In this document: positions 37,071 to 48,487 of the stretch, piece by piece | Layout: each line of letters opens with the position of its first letter | How positions within the stretch are numbered: position 1 is the stretch's first letter | Origin: Amphirosellinia nigrospora | Lineage: Eukaryota > Ascomycota > Sordariomycetes > Xylariales > Xylariaceae | Length of the DNA: 64,000 nt | NCBI GenBank assembly: GCA_004123355.1 | Contig: SCHM01000003.1 | Location: 6,963,058-7,027,057, forward strand | Reading direction: 5' to 3' | The notes under the pieces: generated by a model | What the model was told of the DNA's origin: nothing | Databases searched by the model: none | The model's input: only the letters and a program-made list of their open reading frames with translations | Translations under genes and position numbers: made by a program

Positions 37071-40000
37071 GAAATGGGTTTTGTAACAAGCATTTTCACG
37101 GATGAAAGATGCTAGTATGGGATACATCTCACCCTTTATTCAGCATGGGTCCTAGCAAGGATAGCATAAAAGTGCCCATGTCGTATAGTTAGACTACGTT
37201 TGTGCATCGCGTCTGTGCCCACCCGAGAAATTTGTACCGTACCGCCAAACCCCGCACCCGCGGCACCGTGTCCTCCAGTGTGAATTGACTCTAAAACCTG
37301 AACAAATCAGCCTACAACAAATAAGGGATTGGGTAGGCGGGTTTGAATAAGGTACCTAAGACAGCCTTCCCTTCACAAGCTTGTGAGGACCCCAGGGAAA
37401 CATTAATTTCAGATGTCACGATACTGCCCCCTGGAATGAAGAATGAGCGTTTGTATGACCAGAAATAGGAGCCTAGCCTGCGGCACAAGAGCCTCTCAAC
37501 CCTTACGTGGCAATAAGTCTCATACTCCCCAGGTATACGGGGGCCCTGACAGCAGAGAGGTGTACATTTTCAAGCTACTAGTCGACACCCGTGCCGCTCT
37601 TGTGGCTGTTAGTATGACGACTGCCGAAACTGTGCTTGGTGTGATTCGATCCTCTAGCTGACACGGGGGACTTATCCACTAAGTCTCCCTTCGATTCTCA
37701 TGCCCATATTTCTCATTGAATTGAGGGCAGAGGGAATTTTTTCAACTCGGCGATGAGTTGCCGTAGAATTCTGGCTAATGCTTGTCTGTTCAGACTTTGC
37801 TCGAGAGTGTAGTGCAGTGATATATGGCCCTAGCCTAAGAGGCAATCCTGCTTTTACTTTTCATACGCCAGACTTGTTCAGTCGAAGAATTAGGTAACCA
37901 AAGAAGAACACAATAAAACAGCTAATAACTAGTTAACACAAAGCTAAAAAAAATAAAAATAAAAAATAAAGACAAAAGCAGGCTGTCTATATAGATCTAT
38001 AGCCCCCGTATATCTATAGCTTCCATTTAATAAATGTCACAAGGCATCTCCTGATCTCACGATACCTTGTCTGGCACACCAAAACACTCAGCCTCCCAAG
38101 CCTCATATAGACTCCGTGGGACTTACGGCCCTAGCAACAAAGGACCTAGATGTATATAGCCAGGGGCTAGCCCCCAGAGACTCCTAGGCTCTCTGCGCAA
38201 CAACAGATATCAACATACACCCCATACACTGATAGTGAGGTTATGACAATAAAGGTCGCTATGCCGCTCTGTCACACGGATTTTCAGCCCTCGGCTGCAG
38301 CTCGTTTATTTGTACCCTTTTGAGTAATATTGGCTACACAGGCCTAACGGAGGTCCGTTGGGGTAGCCCGAAATCTGTGTATATATAGGCTAGTTAGGTC
38401 CCGAGTCCTCTGGAAAGGAATCTAGAGAGCAAGAGGTCCTTTGACGCTATAGCTAATTATTAGATCTGAAGGAATGAAGCTTTCCTAAGCCCTCAAACAG
38501 AGCCCTTGTGACACGGTCGCACTACTTTAACACTTGGTTATATTTAATACGCATCTGCAAAAGAATAACGGCGTGGCTAGCAAGAACCGTGCCGTGTTTA
38601 AGGGGTTTAGCTGCTTCCGGGACAGAATCGGGATTCTAGAAAAGTGTATTGTCGAGTTTCATGATTTGCTGTCTTCGAGGTTTCTATACGAAGTAAATTC
38701 CACTTTGATGAAATATACGCAGTCTCATGTCAAATGTCACAATCTTATATTAACATACAAGCTAGAGGGCTCGCTATATAGAGTTTTGTTCGAAAGGGTT
38801 CTGCTAGCCGGAGAAATACGGTCGAAAGCTAAAGCAAAAAAAGGGCTGCCAAAAACTAGCAATAAAGAAAAGCAAAATAAACTATATTATATTGTAGTCT
38901 TTGAACTCGGAGAGGATTATTGACTGCATACGAACTCCCGGGTAACAAATTAAATGACGTACACGCAAACCCAGACAAATAGACTGGCCATGTGTAATTA
39001 GTCAGCTATCACGGTTTTAAGGACATATGTGGCGAGAAGTCTCAAGGCAAAAGTTGTAACCTGACTTCACTCTCAAGGAGTAACCCTCAGCACGCGCGAA
39101 ACCTCTGAATGATTCAATGAAATCATGAAATCTGCTTGCCTTGTATCCGTAGAAAAAGAGGATATCGCGAGATGAACATGGAATGAAATACCGAATCATA
39201 AACTTGGGTGTTTTATTATATCTTGTATCTATCAAAATTAAGTGGGTTAGACACCATGGGCCAGTAGCGCAGAGTCTCTAAATTATGCTTCGCAGAGTTC
39301 ACAAAAGAGGATAGCATCTAAACGGAGTTCCTCTTAATCAATGTTGAAAATGTCGCATCAGGAACGCCGGCGCAATGAGTAAGGTCAAAAATCAAATAGG
39401 GTAGGGGGTCAAAAGAGAGAAGGGAGGGATAGTTCACCTGAAGACGAGGACAGCAGGTTCAATGGAGAAACGTATTGCATAGATCGTGGACGTGTGCGAT
39501 CATATAATACAAACCCGACTTCCCCACCAAGCCTCTGTGCCGCTGCCATAACCGAACCTATACCCCCTGAATATCGCGTTCCACACACCACATGAAGATG
39601 ATGAATATCCCCATGCCTCATTACCCTCACCGCTCGCAAGGAGCACCCCACACATCTCGTCGTCTCGTAGAATCAATCTGGTTCGTGATGGCGAGAGGTA
39701 ACCAATGCGCACCATGAGAACCTCTTATGGCAACAGGGGTGCGCAAGAGTTGTTGATGCTCTGTCTTCCAAGAGCTCAAGTTGTTTTTGTTTGGGCCCAG
39801 GCAAATACGAAGAAAGCCGCAGGCGAAAAGAAAGAAGAAAAGCGCAAGCGGCCTTTGGAATCACCCTGCGGCAAGCGCTGTACTTCATACATCATATCGA
39901 ATCTTGTTTCAGCCGTCATGGCGAAGTAATGCGTCGAGCAATAGAGGGACAGATAAGAGTCCCGGAAAAAGGAGTGTATCGAAACGTTAGGACGGTGACG

Positions 40001-40146
40001 ATTTCCAGGTCTAGGATTCGCATCCCGTTCCTCGTCTCGGTTGTCATGGTCATCCGGCCCGGCCCAGCCCAGCCCATCAGACACCGACAAGCGCGACAAC
40101 CCTCACACCTTGGTGCGCCACCATGTTTCTCTCGATGCGCCATTCT

Positions 40147-41259
40147 TTAGTTGGCAGGCAATCGGTCGAGGCTCCCACCCTTGGCTAGCCAATCTCTTTC
40201 TATCAGGGTTGCCCGATCTTGCCACAGGAAGCGATACGCCGTCTTGATGGTACCGTCACTAACGCCGGCCACCCCGGCAATCTGCTTCGAGGTCTTGCCC
40301 TCTCCCATGAGATGGGAGATCATGTAGATGCAGGCGGCGGCCACAGACAAGGGTGAGCGACCGGCCAAGTCCTTGACAGCGGAACTCTTCTCACACAGCT
40401 CAGACGAGAGGCGAGCCATGAGATGGTTGTTGGTGAAGCGTAGGCCGCTGCAGTACCGCGCACACAGCTCGGTGGCGTTGGTGGCGCTGAGAGTGGGCGC
40501 TCCGCCATCCTGGTTGATGGGTCGCACGAAGGCCTTGTTCTTGTCGTCCTGCAGGAACTTCTCGAGCATCTTAAAGGTACGGCCAATCTCCTTCTTGGGC
40601 ACCTTGGTGAGGGCGAAGATCTCCCGGAAGGTGCGGGGGGCGTTGGACTGGCGGCAGGCGATGAAGATGCAGCCGGCGATGATGACCTCGGTGGACTTGC
40701 CCTTGAAGTACTTGGCGTCGTCGGTCATCTTGAAGATGTGCTTGGCTGCATCTTGGGTGGTTTGGAGATGGTCATGGCATCGCAGAAGTTGGAGATTTCG
40801 CGGTAGGCGGCGAGGAGGGCCGAGTTGCTCTGCTTGGTATCCTTCTCATTCTTCTTGGCGGCCTTGGTCTGCAGGCGCTGCAACTCGCGGGCGTCCTTGC
40901 CGTCGAAGGCGATATTGGTCTCGAGCTGTGAGCCGTTGAGCAGGGGGTTGACCGAGTCACCGACACGGCTGGGTCGTCGTTGTTCTGGTCGTCGTTGGCG
41001 AAGGTGCGCCACTCGGAACGCGTGTCGATAATACGGTCGCCGAGCACAAGTCCGCACGAGGCGCACACCATGTCGCCTGACGAGAACTCTTCAATCAGGT
41101 TGGGCGGGAACTCGCGGCAATCCTTACAGTGCATGATCTCATTGAGATTCTGCTGCCACGGCTCCTCCTCCTGCGCGATACCGGTGGCCGCGGCGATGCT
41201 GGCGCTCTGCTGGGCTGCGATGAAGGCATCCGAGTGCGACGTGACTGGGCGGCGGCCAT
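40147..41259 (-). CDS. Transcription initiation factor IIB (TFIIB), interrupted by single-base indels
   Basis: TFIIB bridges TBP and RNA polymerase II at promoters and is normally single-copy and essential. The ATG at 41259 is the only one in a sensible place. A short Ala/Gln-rich leader reaches the zinc ribbon CKDC...CASCGLVLGDRIID, then the B-reader/linker SEWRTFANDDQNNDDP and SRVGDSVNPLLNGSQL. Two cyclin repeats follow: KGKSTEVIIAGCIFIACRQ...PRTFREIFALTKVPKKEIG and SSELCEKSSAVKDLAGRSPLSVAAACIYM...ASDGTIKTAYRF-like, ending RLPAN. In the ribbon I see C-x2-C and a second C-x2-C, as expected. Breaks near 41234, 40971 (a GGG run) and 40757 (TTGGGTGGTTTGG) each need one base. Such damage in an essential gene points to assembly error rather than gene loss. 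Confidence 0.9.
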
Positions 41260-42500
41260 GATGGGCGATGCGACCGGGGCGACCGTGGCGATGGTGTTAT
41301 CGATTTGTAGTTGTCGATGAACAATAGCCGGAATGCCGATAACGATAATGGGCACTGGACAGGAAATGACGCGCGAGCGGGATGAGAGTAACGAGAGGAC
41401 GGCGTCGTTGTTCAACGGTCGGAGGTGGGAGTGGGAGTTGGAAAAGAGTGACGGTGAGAAACTGGGCTGAGAGGAATGGTTTAGAAGGCTAAATCAGGCA
41501 CTCAGTGCAAGTGTGCAGTACAGGTGAATGATGACAGATCTGACTAAGCATGCGCGTACTTAGTAATCTAGGTACTTGTACGGTAAGGAGCACTGTGTTT
41601 TGATAGGTGCCTAAGGCTGAGGTTGCGTACTTAATTATGCCTTGCGAGGGTACTAAGAATGGAAGGGGTATGCTGGAAGTACAGTATCGATATACGGGCT
41701 ACTGGGTGGCGAACACTGTAAAAGGTAGTCTGTAAGGTGAAAGCTCAACAATTGAATGGAATAATCTAGTTAAGTAATTGAGCACAGTAACACAGAATGC
41801 GCAAGGCTAGACGAAATATTTATATGTGCAAATGATGATAAAAAACAACAACAACAATCCGCATTATCCAAAATCAATCTATGTTTCTGACAAGGCTTCA
41901 ACCAAAGTCAACACCTGGAGCATAGCCCTTCGCTTTGTCCCTTTCTACAACACCACCAAAGAGAACATATTCTTCTTTATGCCAAACTAGTTCAGTCACT
42001 CAGACCCCAGTATTATCTACCTGAAGAAATAGGTAGCCATTCAATGAAATGAAGTGCAGGCATGAAGGGATTGGTTTTTGCTACTGTAGATCCGAATCAT
42101 ACGAACACCGAGAAAATATCATATACCCATCACCAACTCCACGCTTGCTAAATTTCACACAATGTAGAGAAAAAGGATGTCTTGTGGTCCCCCCAGAAAG
42201 ACCTTTCAAAGACTCATCACTATGTCGTAGAGGTGGGGAGTGCACTCTGAGATGGTACTCCAATCCGCCCCAACCTCCCATCATCCCACTCCAAGATGAC
42301 AGCCCCTTCCAGACCAAACCGCCTCTAAAAGCGACGAGCCCCGGCACCATGACGCTGTGGAAGTCGACGTGCACGCTCAGGCACTGAGAGGTAGGGCGCG
42401 AAAGCCGGATGGCGATCGAGGCCGACACCACCAGGATGCGAGGCGCCCCTCTCGCTCTGGGCGCGCGCCTCCCAGGCCTTCCAGTCTTCCCTCAAGCTCG
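41260..42500. other. Intergenic region
   Basis: Promoter of TFIIB and 3' flank of the membrane-protein gene. Overlapping frames at 42049-42431 on both strands have no family match. No RNA gene seen. Confidence 0.45.
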
Positions 42501-42951
42501 TCATTTCTTCTGGTCCTCTTCCACCTCTAGGCGATCCTCTGCATTGCTCGGCAGTTGGGGGTGAAGGGTGGTAGTGCTCGTTGGACGACTGGCGAGAGAC
42601 TTTCGGATGATCATGTCTCGTTCTAGATTCTCGACCTGCTGGCGGTCGACTTCTGCGTCGGGTTGACTTTTTCTACGGGAAGAACAGCCCCTTTCCGAGC
42701 TTCCGCCGTGATCTAACGTAATGCGCGAGCATGACACCTGCGAGCGTCACGATGATGAGGACGCCGGCGACGACCACGACGACTAGCCAGGGGTCGACGG
42801 TGGTAGTTCCGCTGATGTTTTGGTTTGAGTCCGAATTCGATCTGATAGATCGACCAACCCCGTCTTCATCACCGAATATATAGTACACCCATTTTGAAGA
42901 CGCTTCGTGTTCAATTGGCAGAGCCGGGGTTGATCGTTGAGCGATAGACAT
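42501..42951 (-). CDS. Small single-pass membrane protein, unknown function (one frameshift)
   Basis: About 150 residues from the ATG at 42951. A polar N-terminal ~50 residues containing a Ser/Asn-rich stretch precede one strong transmembrane helix (WLVVVVVAGVLIIVTLAGVML). Basic residues (HYVRSRRK) follow it, so the C-terminus should be cytosolic. After GKG in a GGGG run (about 42690) the frame breaks. One base restores a charged tail (SRRKSQPDAEVDRQQVENLERDMI...) ending EDQKK at 42501. No family recognised; the layout suggests a type I/III single-span protein. Confidence 0.6.
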
Positions 42952-44456
42952 CTCAAGCAGAAGACGGCAGCCGGGGGGCGGGGAAGATGCAGGCTATATG
43001 GACGTCTGCTCATGGCTTACTCAATAATTGCCTAGTTAGAAGGGAACCTGCCCTTCCACTGCTTCGCCAATATTGTGTCGCGCAATAATCGCAAACAGGG
43101 AAGGGCGAGAGACATGGATATGCACGTTGGGTACCATCATGACACGGTTAGTGCTATTCTCGGCCAACCACACGATCGGGTGTCATCGGAGTGGCTGTGG
43201 GGGAGGAGAAACGAGGCATTGCGGGCGATCGGGGCCGCGGCCGTCTGCCCGGCGAGGCTCGAAGGGCAGTCTGGCTTGCGTCACATGTGTAGAAAGGGAA
43301 GCCTGTCTGCCCTTTTTATTTCTGCCTACTTAGTACTTTCCTTGCGACCCGGGCGGCACTTGAGTATGGTTGGGGGCGGCTGGGCGCGGCAACGTGATTG
43401 GCGATATCCTGCGCCCGCTATTCCCTGCCCGGTTCTGTACTATTTATTTCTTGCATTGGCGCAATGGAATGCGATTGATGCGACTCGTGGCCAGTGAGAA
43501 TGATTCGGGTTTCATGGAGTAGTAAACGCCATGTATCGATGGCTTCGCTGCTCCTTGAAGTTTGTAGAACAACATAGGTGGTTTTTCCTGTCGCAATTGA
43601 CAGAGCAATGCTCACATTCCTATGCTACATACCTGTCGTCGGGTTTGAGGCGCAATGCGCAGCGACTGCTACGGCCCGTTGTAGCAGGGTATACGATGTG
43701 AGAAGAGAGTTATTCCCGCAATTCTATCGTGAGCTGAGGCTCACGCCTTGGACCGTGACATGATTTCTTAGCGGCGCTGCCCCGGACTGCAGTTAAGCGA
43801 CATCATTCGAGGTGAACTTCACAGGTAGATGCCCATGACATGATTCACTAATAGAAAACGCCATCAAAACCGGCGAGAATGCTCTCCTACGCATAAACTA
43901 ACCTGACCAGGCACCATCTTTATTAAGTACTCGTATTCTTCATTCCCCACAAGCTAGAGCTTATTATAGTGTGAACGACCGCGCTAATACGTGCATTGCT
44001 TTCAAGTCCCGAGCCCCTTCGGGCGATGTGTCCGCTTATGCACGCAATGTTCAGCTGCAACGCCAGCAGCCGACATAGCTAGTATGCATCGTATCCTGCA
44101 GGTTTATTCAAATATCTTCACTCTCTTCATTCTGTATGAGATATTGGGCTCGGCAAAGCAGCTCCCGACCTCGTATAGCTCCTACGCGACTTATAGCCAC
44201 ACGCCAGACTAAGAAATGGTATGCTCTGTGCCACGGAACAGGCAGACAGCAAATGCCGTACAGTCTATTCTCATGTCTCAAAACAGAGCATAAAGATCAG
44301 TCCTCTGTATGGAACAGTGTAAGTGATAAGGCAAGTCCTCATGAACCTAGCAGTGAGACGTCGCTCCGGTCGCAAATACTCCAAAGACAAATTCGCCCGG
44401 TGCCCCGATACCCTTCATACTCCAGGTTATCGAGTTAAAACGGAAAATCGTCTCAG
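42952..44456. other. Intergenic; N-terminal part of the ankyrin gene not found
   Basis: A NACHT-type gene would be expected to have its P-loop here, upstream of 44457. I do not see a Walker A motif in any frame. Frames at 43073-43497 and 43991-44438 have no family resemblance. Confidence 0.4.
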
Positions 44457-46208
44457 ATGCGGGTAGGTAACTTGTCGCAAGAGACATTCGGGGAGCGAAA
44501 TAGAGCGGCATTGAAAGAAACCAGTGAAGACTTCGGCCAGCCTGACGATGAAGGCCAAGCGGGACGGCCGAAACATCTTCCAGAGGGCTCTGAAGAAGCA
44601 TACGACGAGTTATATTATGCCAAGATTGGATGGGACCAGATTTGCCTCCAGCGAGCCGTCAAATGGGTTATGCATGCGCGCGAACCGCTTTCTACCGAAA
44701 TGCTTCTATCAGCAGTCCAGCTAGGTCCAAAGAATGACGATGGCGAGCTTGGTCTTGACATTGCCATTCGGATACCGGAGTCAGCGCTCGAAAGCATCTG
44801 TCGTCGGCTCATTGTCAAGGACCCCTAGGTAACTGGGATTTCTCCCAATCAACTGTTAAGGAATACTTTAGAGGTGAAAAGCATAAGTCCTGGAGCTCTA
44901 AAGATGCTGAAACTGAGTTGGCCACCTTGTCACTCTCCTGCTTACTGACAATTTTCGAAACTATCACCTTCCTGATTCCGTCGTTGAGGCTGGTACCTTG
45001 ATCAATAGCGCAAGAGGCGACGACGAGGCCCAAGACCCCGTGATATGTCTTCGGAGCTACGTGGCGAAGCATTGGCATCACATGTCAAAGCAAGTAGTAG
45101 TGAAGACGACGAAACCACGAGCGTGTCGCCGCTCCTTAAGAGTTTCATGATCGCTCGAGATGGCTCACACAGCTCTAGCTCGGTGTATCAGACATGGGCT
45201 CGATACATTTCCCTAAAGGTCTACGATGAAGAGGACAGTACGCGGATATTAGGCCGACGTTTAAAACCAACCGAGAATCCAGCGTTTGGGATAGCGGCTC
45301 TGGGGCTACACACTATAGCGAAACGATGGGGACAGGATTGTCTAAACCTAAACTTGACGAATATCAGCAAAGATGGACTCGATCTCCTTTCCCTAGCGGC
45401 GCGGTATGGGCACGCCGAACTTTGTGATAAACTAATTAAATGGGGTAGCGATGTGAATCGCATTCTACCTACCGGAGATTGTCCCTTATCCGAAGCTATA
45501 AACGCACGCCAGACGGCTTGCGTCAGTGAACTTCTTGAGCGCGGAGCCGACCCAAATATCGAAACCGAAACGCGCCCATTATGCCACGCAGCTAGAGTGC
45601 CACCTGACTTGAAACTAGTTGAGCTATTGCTGAACCATGGCGCCGATCCGAACGGGATATGTACCCCACGATGTCACTTTGCTTGCGCACTGGAGGCCAC
45701 AGCATATGGGGATAATCTAGATATCGCGGAACGGCTGATCCAAGCCGGAGCCACCGTAAATTTGGATGGCGGTGGTCAATATGGCAGTCCCCTTGCAGCC
45801 GCGGCATATTATGGTTCTCTGGACCTCGCCGACCTTCTCATCAGCAGTGGTGCAGACGTGAATGGTCATCTGGAGGCCAGCTACTTTGGGGGCGTGTTAG
45901 CTGCTGCTTTTTGTGGCGACCAGCCCGTCAGCATGGTCACTCATCTCATTGAGAAGGCCGGGGCAGATCCTCGAAGAATCGTATCTGATCTTTCAGCGAA
46001 GAAGCCTTGGGTGTCTGGCACTAACAAGGGGTCAAGAGGGGAAATCGCAAGATACCTTTATTCTCATAACCATGCAAACATAAATGCATTACGAAGCTTG
46101 GACAAGGATTGCCGGGTGGGGAGTGCTTTTCATATGGCTTCATTTCATCTCTACAACCCGATGAGACATGGGAAGCAACGCCTCAAAGGGATTTCTTTAA
46201 GAGACTAA
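44457..46208 (+). pseudogene. C-terminal half of a NACHT/STAND-type ankyrin-repeat protein, frameshifted
   Basis: The first part matches the helical region after the NTPase in fungal NLR-like proteins: PKHLPEGSEEAYDELYY, then ALKWVMHAREPLS-type RAVKWVMHAREPLSTEMLL, ESICRRLIVKD. After a one-base break at 44823 it continues GNWDFSQSTVKEYF. A second break near 45075 precedes a single long frame from 45045 with at least five ankyrin repeats (for example DLLSLAARYGHAELCDKLIKWGSDVN, LVELLLNHGADPN, DLADLLISSGADVN). A third shift near 46150 would extend the end to about 46234. The nucleotide-binding domain is missing upstream. It is either a truncated relic or a gene whose 5' part is too broken to read. 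It runs tail-to-tail with the ankyrin-deaminase gene. Confidence 0.65.
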
Positions 46209-46327
46209 TGAGAAAACTTGGGGGCTACTACTAATAATAGCGCCCTTCGCTAGTCCACAGGTTACTTTTGCCTGTGGTTAATATCTGAATACCTGCAACA
46301 GATAGGCTGATGCACATATGAAACTAC

Positions 46328-48101
46328 CTAACTTGGATACCCAGGCCAACTCACTTCAATATTCAACTGGAAATAAGCATTCACCTTTTGATTGAAGCGA
46401 ATGCAGTCCTCGCAGATTTTGTTGCTGCTCAGTATGACTGCCTGTCTTAATGAGACAGGCGGCTCATTTTCACTCAGCGCCATCAGATCGTAATGAATTT
46501 CCTCTCTCTTCAACAACTTCTGTAGTTTCTTGTCTTCAGCTCTATCACGGCTACGTCATTGTCTAGCTCAAGGTTTGACAGTTCTCTCTTAACCTCGTTG
46601 ATGTCATGCTTCAGCTCTGCGACCTTTTGCTTATCATAAGGCTTATTCGCCGCGTCGAACATCTGTGCAAGAGAGTTCGTGATCCAATTTCACCTTCCTC
46701 GCTTCCAAGTCACGTACCTTTCCCCAGGTTGCAGACTTGCTCTTCTCTGCGTCAAGAGAGTATTTGGCTCCGCGGATTGAGTCTCTTAATTCCAAGTCAA
46801 GTTCTTTATCGCGAGGCGTGAATACATGCCTGTCTATGAAATAGGCGATCAACTTCTTCTCCGCATGGCAAGCAGAATATAGCCCAGGTTTGCCATGATC
46901 CCCATCTGGATAGACTTTGAATTCATGGCCAACAGTGGCTGCGATATAATAGACTTGCTCGATCCAACCTCGCCCAACCTTGTCGTCTGGAGGCAGAGCT
47001 TTGGCATCCCAACCGCTAGTTGCTGGCATACGGATGAATTGATCTCCCCTGAAGAGAACGGCAACGGTTTTATCAAGATTTTGCACGGGCAGTTGAGAAT
47101 CGGGCCATGAAGCGCTATGGTCTTCTCAGATTCCGACTTCCTAAAGGATATTTGATGCGTTCGCTCTCCGATGGTGGTCTTGTATACGCACGTTGCTTTT
47201 CAGCGTCTTGATTGCCGAGTAAGATGACAATATGCCGCCTGTCTCTATTCCGCTCGGGGAGGCTATCTGCAGCCGCAGGACCGGAACGCTGGAATCTTTC
47301 TTCTTCATTTTCTCGCCATGGCTGCGCGAAATCTATCGCACAATGACCCTTGTGGTCTCGAAGATTTTTGTCAGCATCAGCATTGAGCAGTACTTTCACG
47401 CTCTCGACTCGACCCCAAAGCGCAGCTTCCATGAGTGCACTTCTTCCAGCATTGTTGGTAACGTTTATATCTGCACCGTGTTCTAAAAGGAGTAACACCA
47501 TCTCATCGCTTTCTTCTGCCGCTGCTAATATCAGAGTAGTGTTTCCAGCCTCATTTTTCCCACGTAGAAAGAGTTCCGTTTCACTCGAAGTGCTGAGATA
47601 TTGACTTATTGCATCCAATTTACCAAGTATGCAGTTTGAAATAGCAAATAGTATCCTTTTTTGCTGAAAGGTGTCGCCATCTGAAGAAGTGATAGATTCG
47701 ACTTCTCTTGAATCTTCGTCTAGACTTAAACCCGGCCCTAGGTTTTCTTTTGCGTCCGAGATATTCATCTTGTTGTGGAAAAGATCGGCCAGTTCAGCCT
47801 CGTCTTCTTCCAAAAAATCTGAAGTGTGATTCCTTTCGTCTGCTTGCGAGGAAATATTCACAAAGCAAGCTTTTCTCTTGTCAATCTCATAGCCTACAAG
47901 TTCCCTCGTCTCATCAATGGGAAATATGAACTCGTATTGACCACTAGGGACGCAGTGTGAAGCACGTTTTCCTGAAAGCTTAAATCCGTGGCGATGTATC
48001 TTCTCACAGTACGGGCATTCAACGTAGACGGAGCTCGCATCCCAGTGATGCACGTCGATTTTGGGACAGAGTACTATGTCGGGAGGCATGATGCGCTTCA
48101 T
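46328..48101 (-). CDS. Ankyrin-repeat protein with C-terminal DYW-like nucleic-acid deaminase domain
   Basis: The first 328 codons run unbroken from the ATG at 48101. They hold a small Cys pair (VECPYCEKIHRHGF), an acidic stretch, then ankyrin repeats (NTTLILAAAEESDEMVLLLLEHGADIN, SALMEAALWGRVESVKVLLNADADKN). One-base shifts near 47130, 46660 and 46540 connect this to a zinc deaminase-like domain: IEQVYYIAATVGHEFKVY, then CHAEKKLIAYFIDRH (His and catalytic Glu), a charged coiled-coil region, and finally KICEDCIRFNQKVNAYF with C-x2-C. HAE followed by CxxC is the cytidine-deaminase zinc signature. Ankyrin plus this layout resembles the DYW-type deaminases reported in ascomycetes. A target (RNA or DNA) is not known. 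The gene is convergent with the ankyrin/STAND gene, 120 bp away. Confidence 0.75.
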
Positions 48102-48487
48102 AAGAAAGGTAAAAGTTGTGATGAAAAGGCAGGATTAACTTGCTCACCTACCAGTCGCAACTATTGAACACAAGTAGCGGGGTAAGGCCACGTAGGTAGA
48201 CATTATTTTGATGTCACAGCTAAGCCATAGAGTATCTGAGCCCAAGGGTTGGACATCGCTAGTGATAACAGGGATATTGGAGATCAATCCAAAGAGACAA
48301 AGGATTTTGCACAAATAGGGGCTAAATGACAGGTTACATTGCAGTAAGAAATGGAGATTAGATGAATTTTCACTGAACGATGTTGGGAACGAAATACGGC
48401 CTTATCCGACCATGCGCTTAACATGCAACGATGAGGTGTTCATGAGCCCGATGTTGTATAATTGAATGCGAATCTTTCTAGTATAGT
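48102..48487. other. Short intergenic region
   Basis: Promoter of the deaminase gene and 3' flank of the PKS. No further feature recognised. Confidence 0.5.

Larger units (their letters stand above)
33419..40146. other. Gene-poor tract with degenerate repeats
   Basis: Nearly 7 kb of irregular, moderately AT-rich sequence. I find no family match and no believable exon chain. Several frames of 60-130 codons exist (for example 38534-38923, opening with TTG rather than ATG), but none is supported. The clearest structure is the imperfect direct repeat at 36.07 and 36.96 kb. The tract looks like eroded transposon or intergenic DNA with milder mutation than the 10-25 kb block. Confidence 0.5.

Noticed and set aside
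38534-38923. Lys-rich 129-codon frame in the gene-poor tract
   Set aside because: It begins with TTG rather than ATG in a eukaryotic context and lacks neighbouring exons or a recognisable family.
40328-40939. 203-codon plus-strand frame across TFIIB
   Set aside because: Antisense shadow of the TFIIB cyclin repeats; codon structure and homology are on the minus strand.
43073-43497. 140-codon plus-strand frame upstream of the ankyrin gene
   Set aside because: Overlapping frames in a GC-rich stretch with no NACHT P-loop or other motif; it cannot serve as the missing N-terminus.
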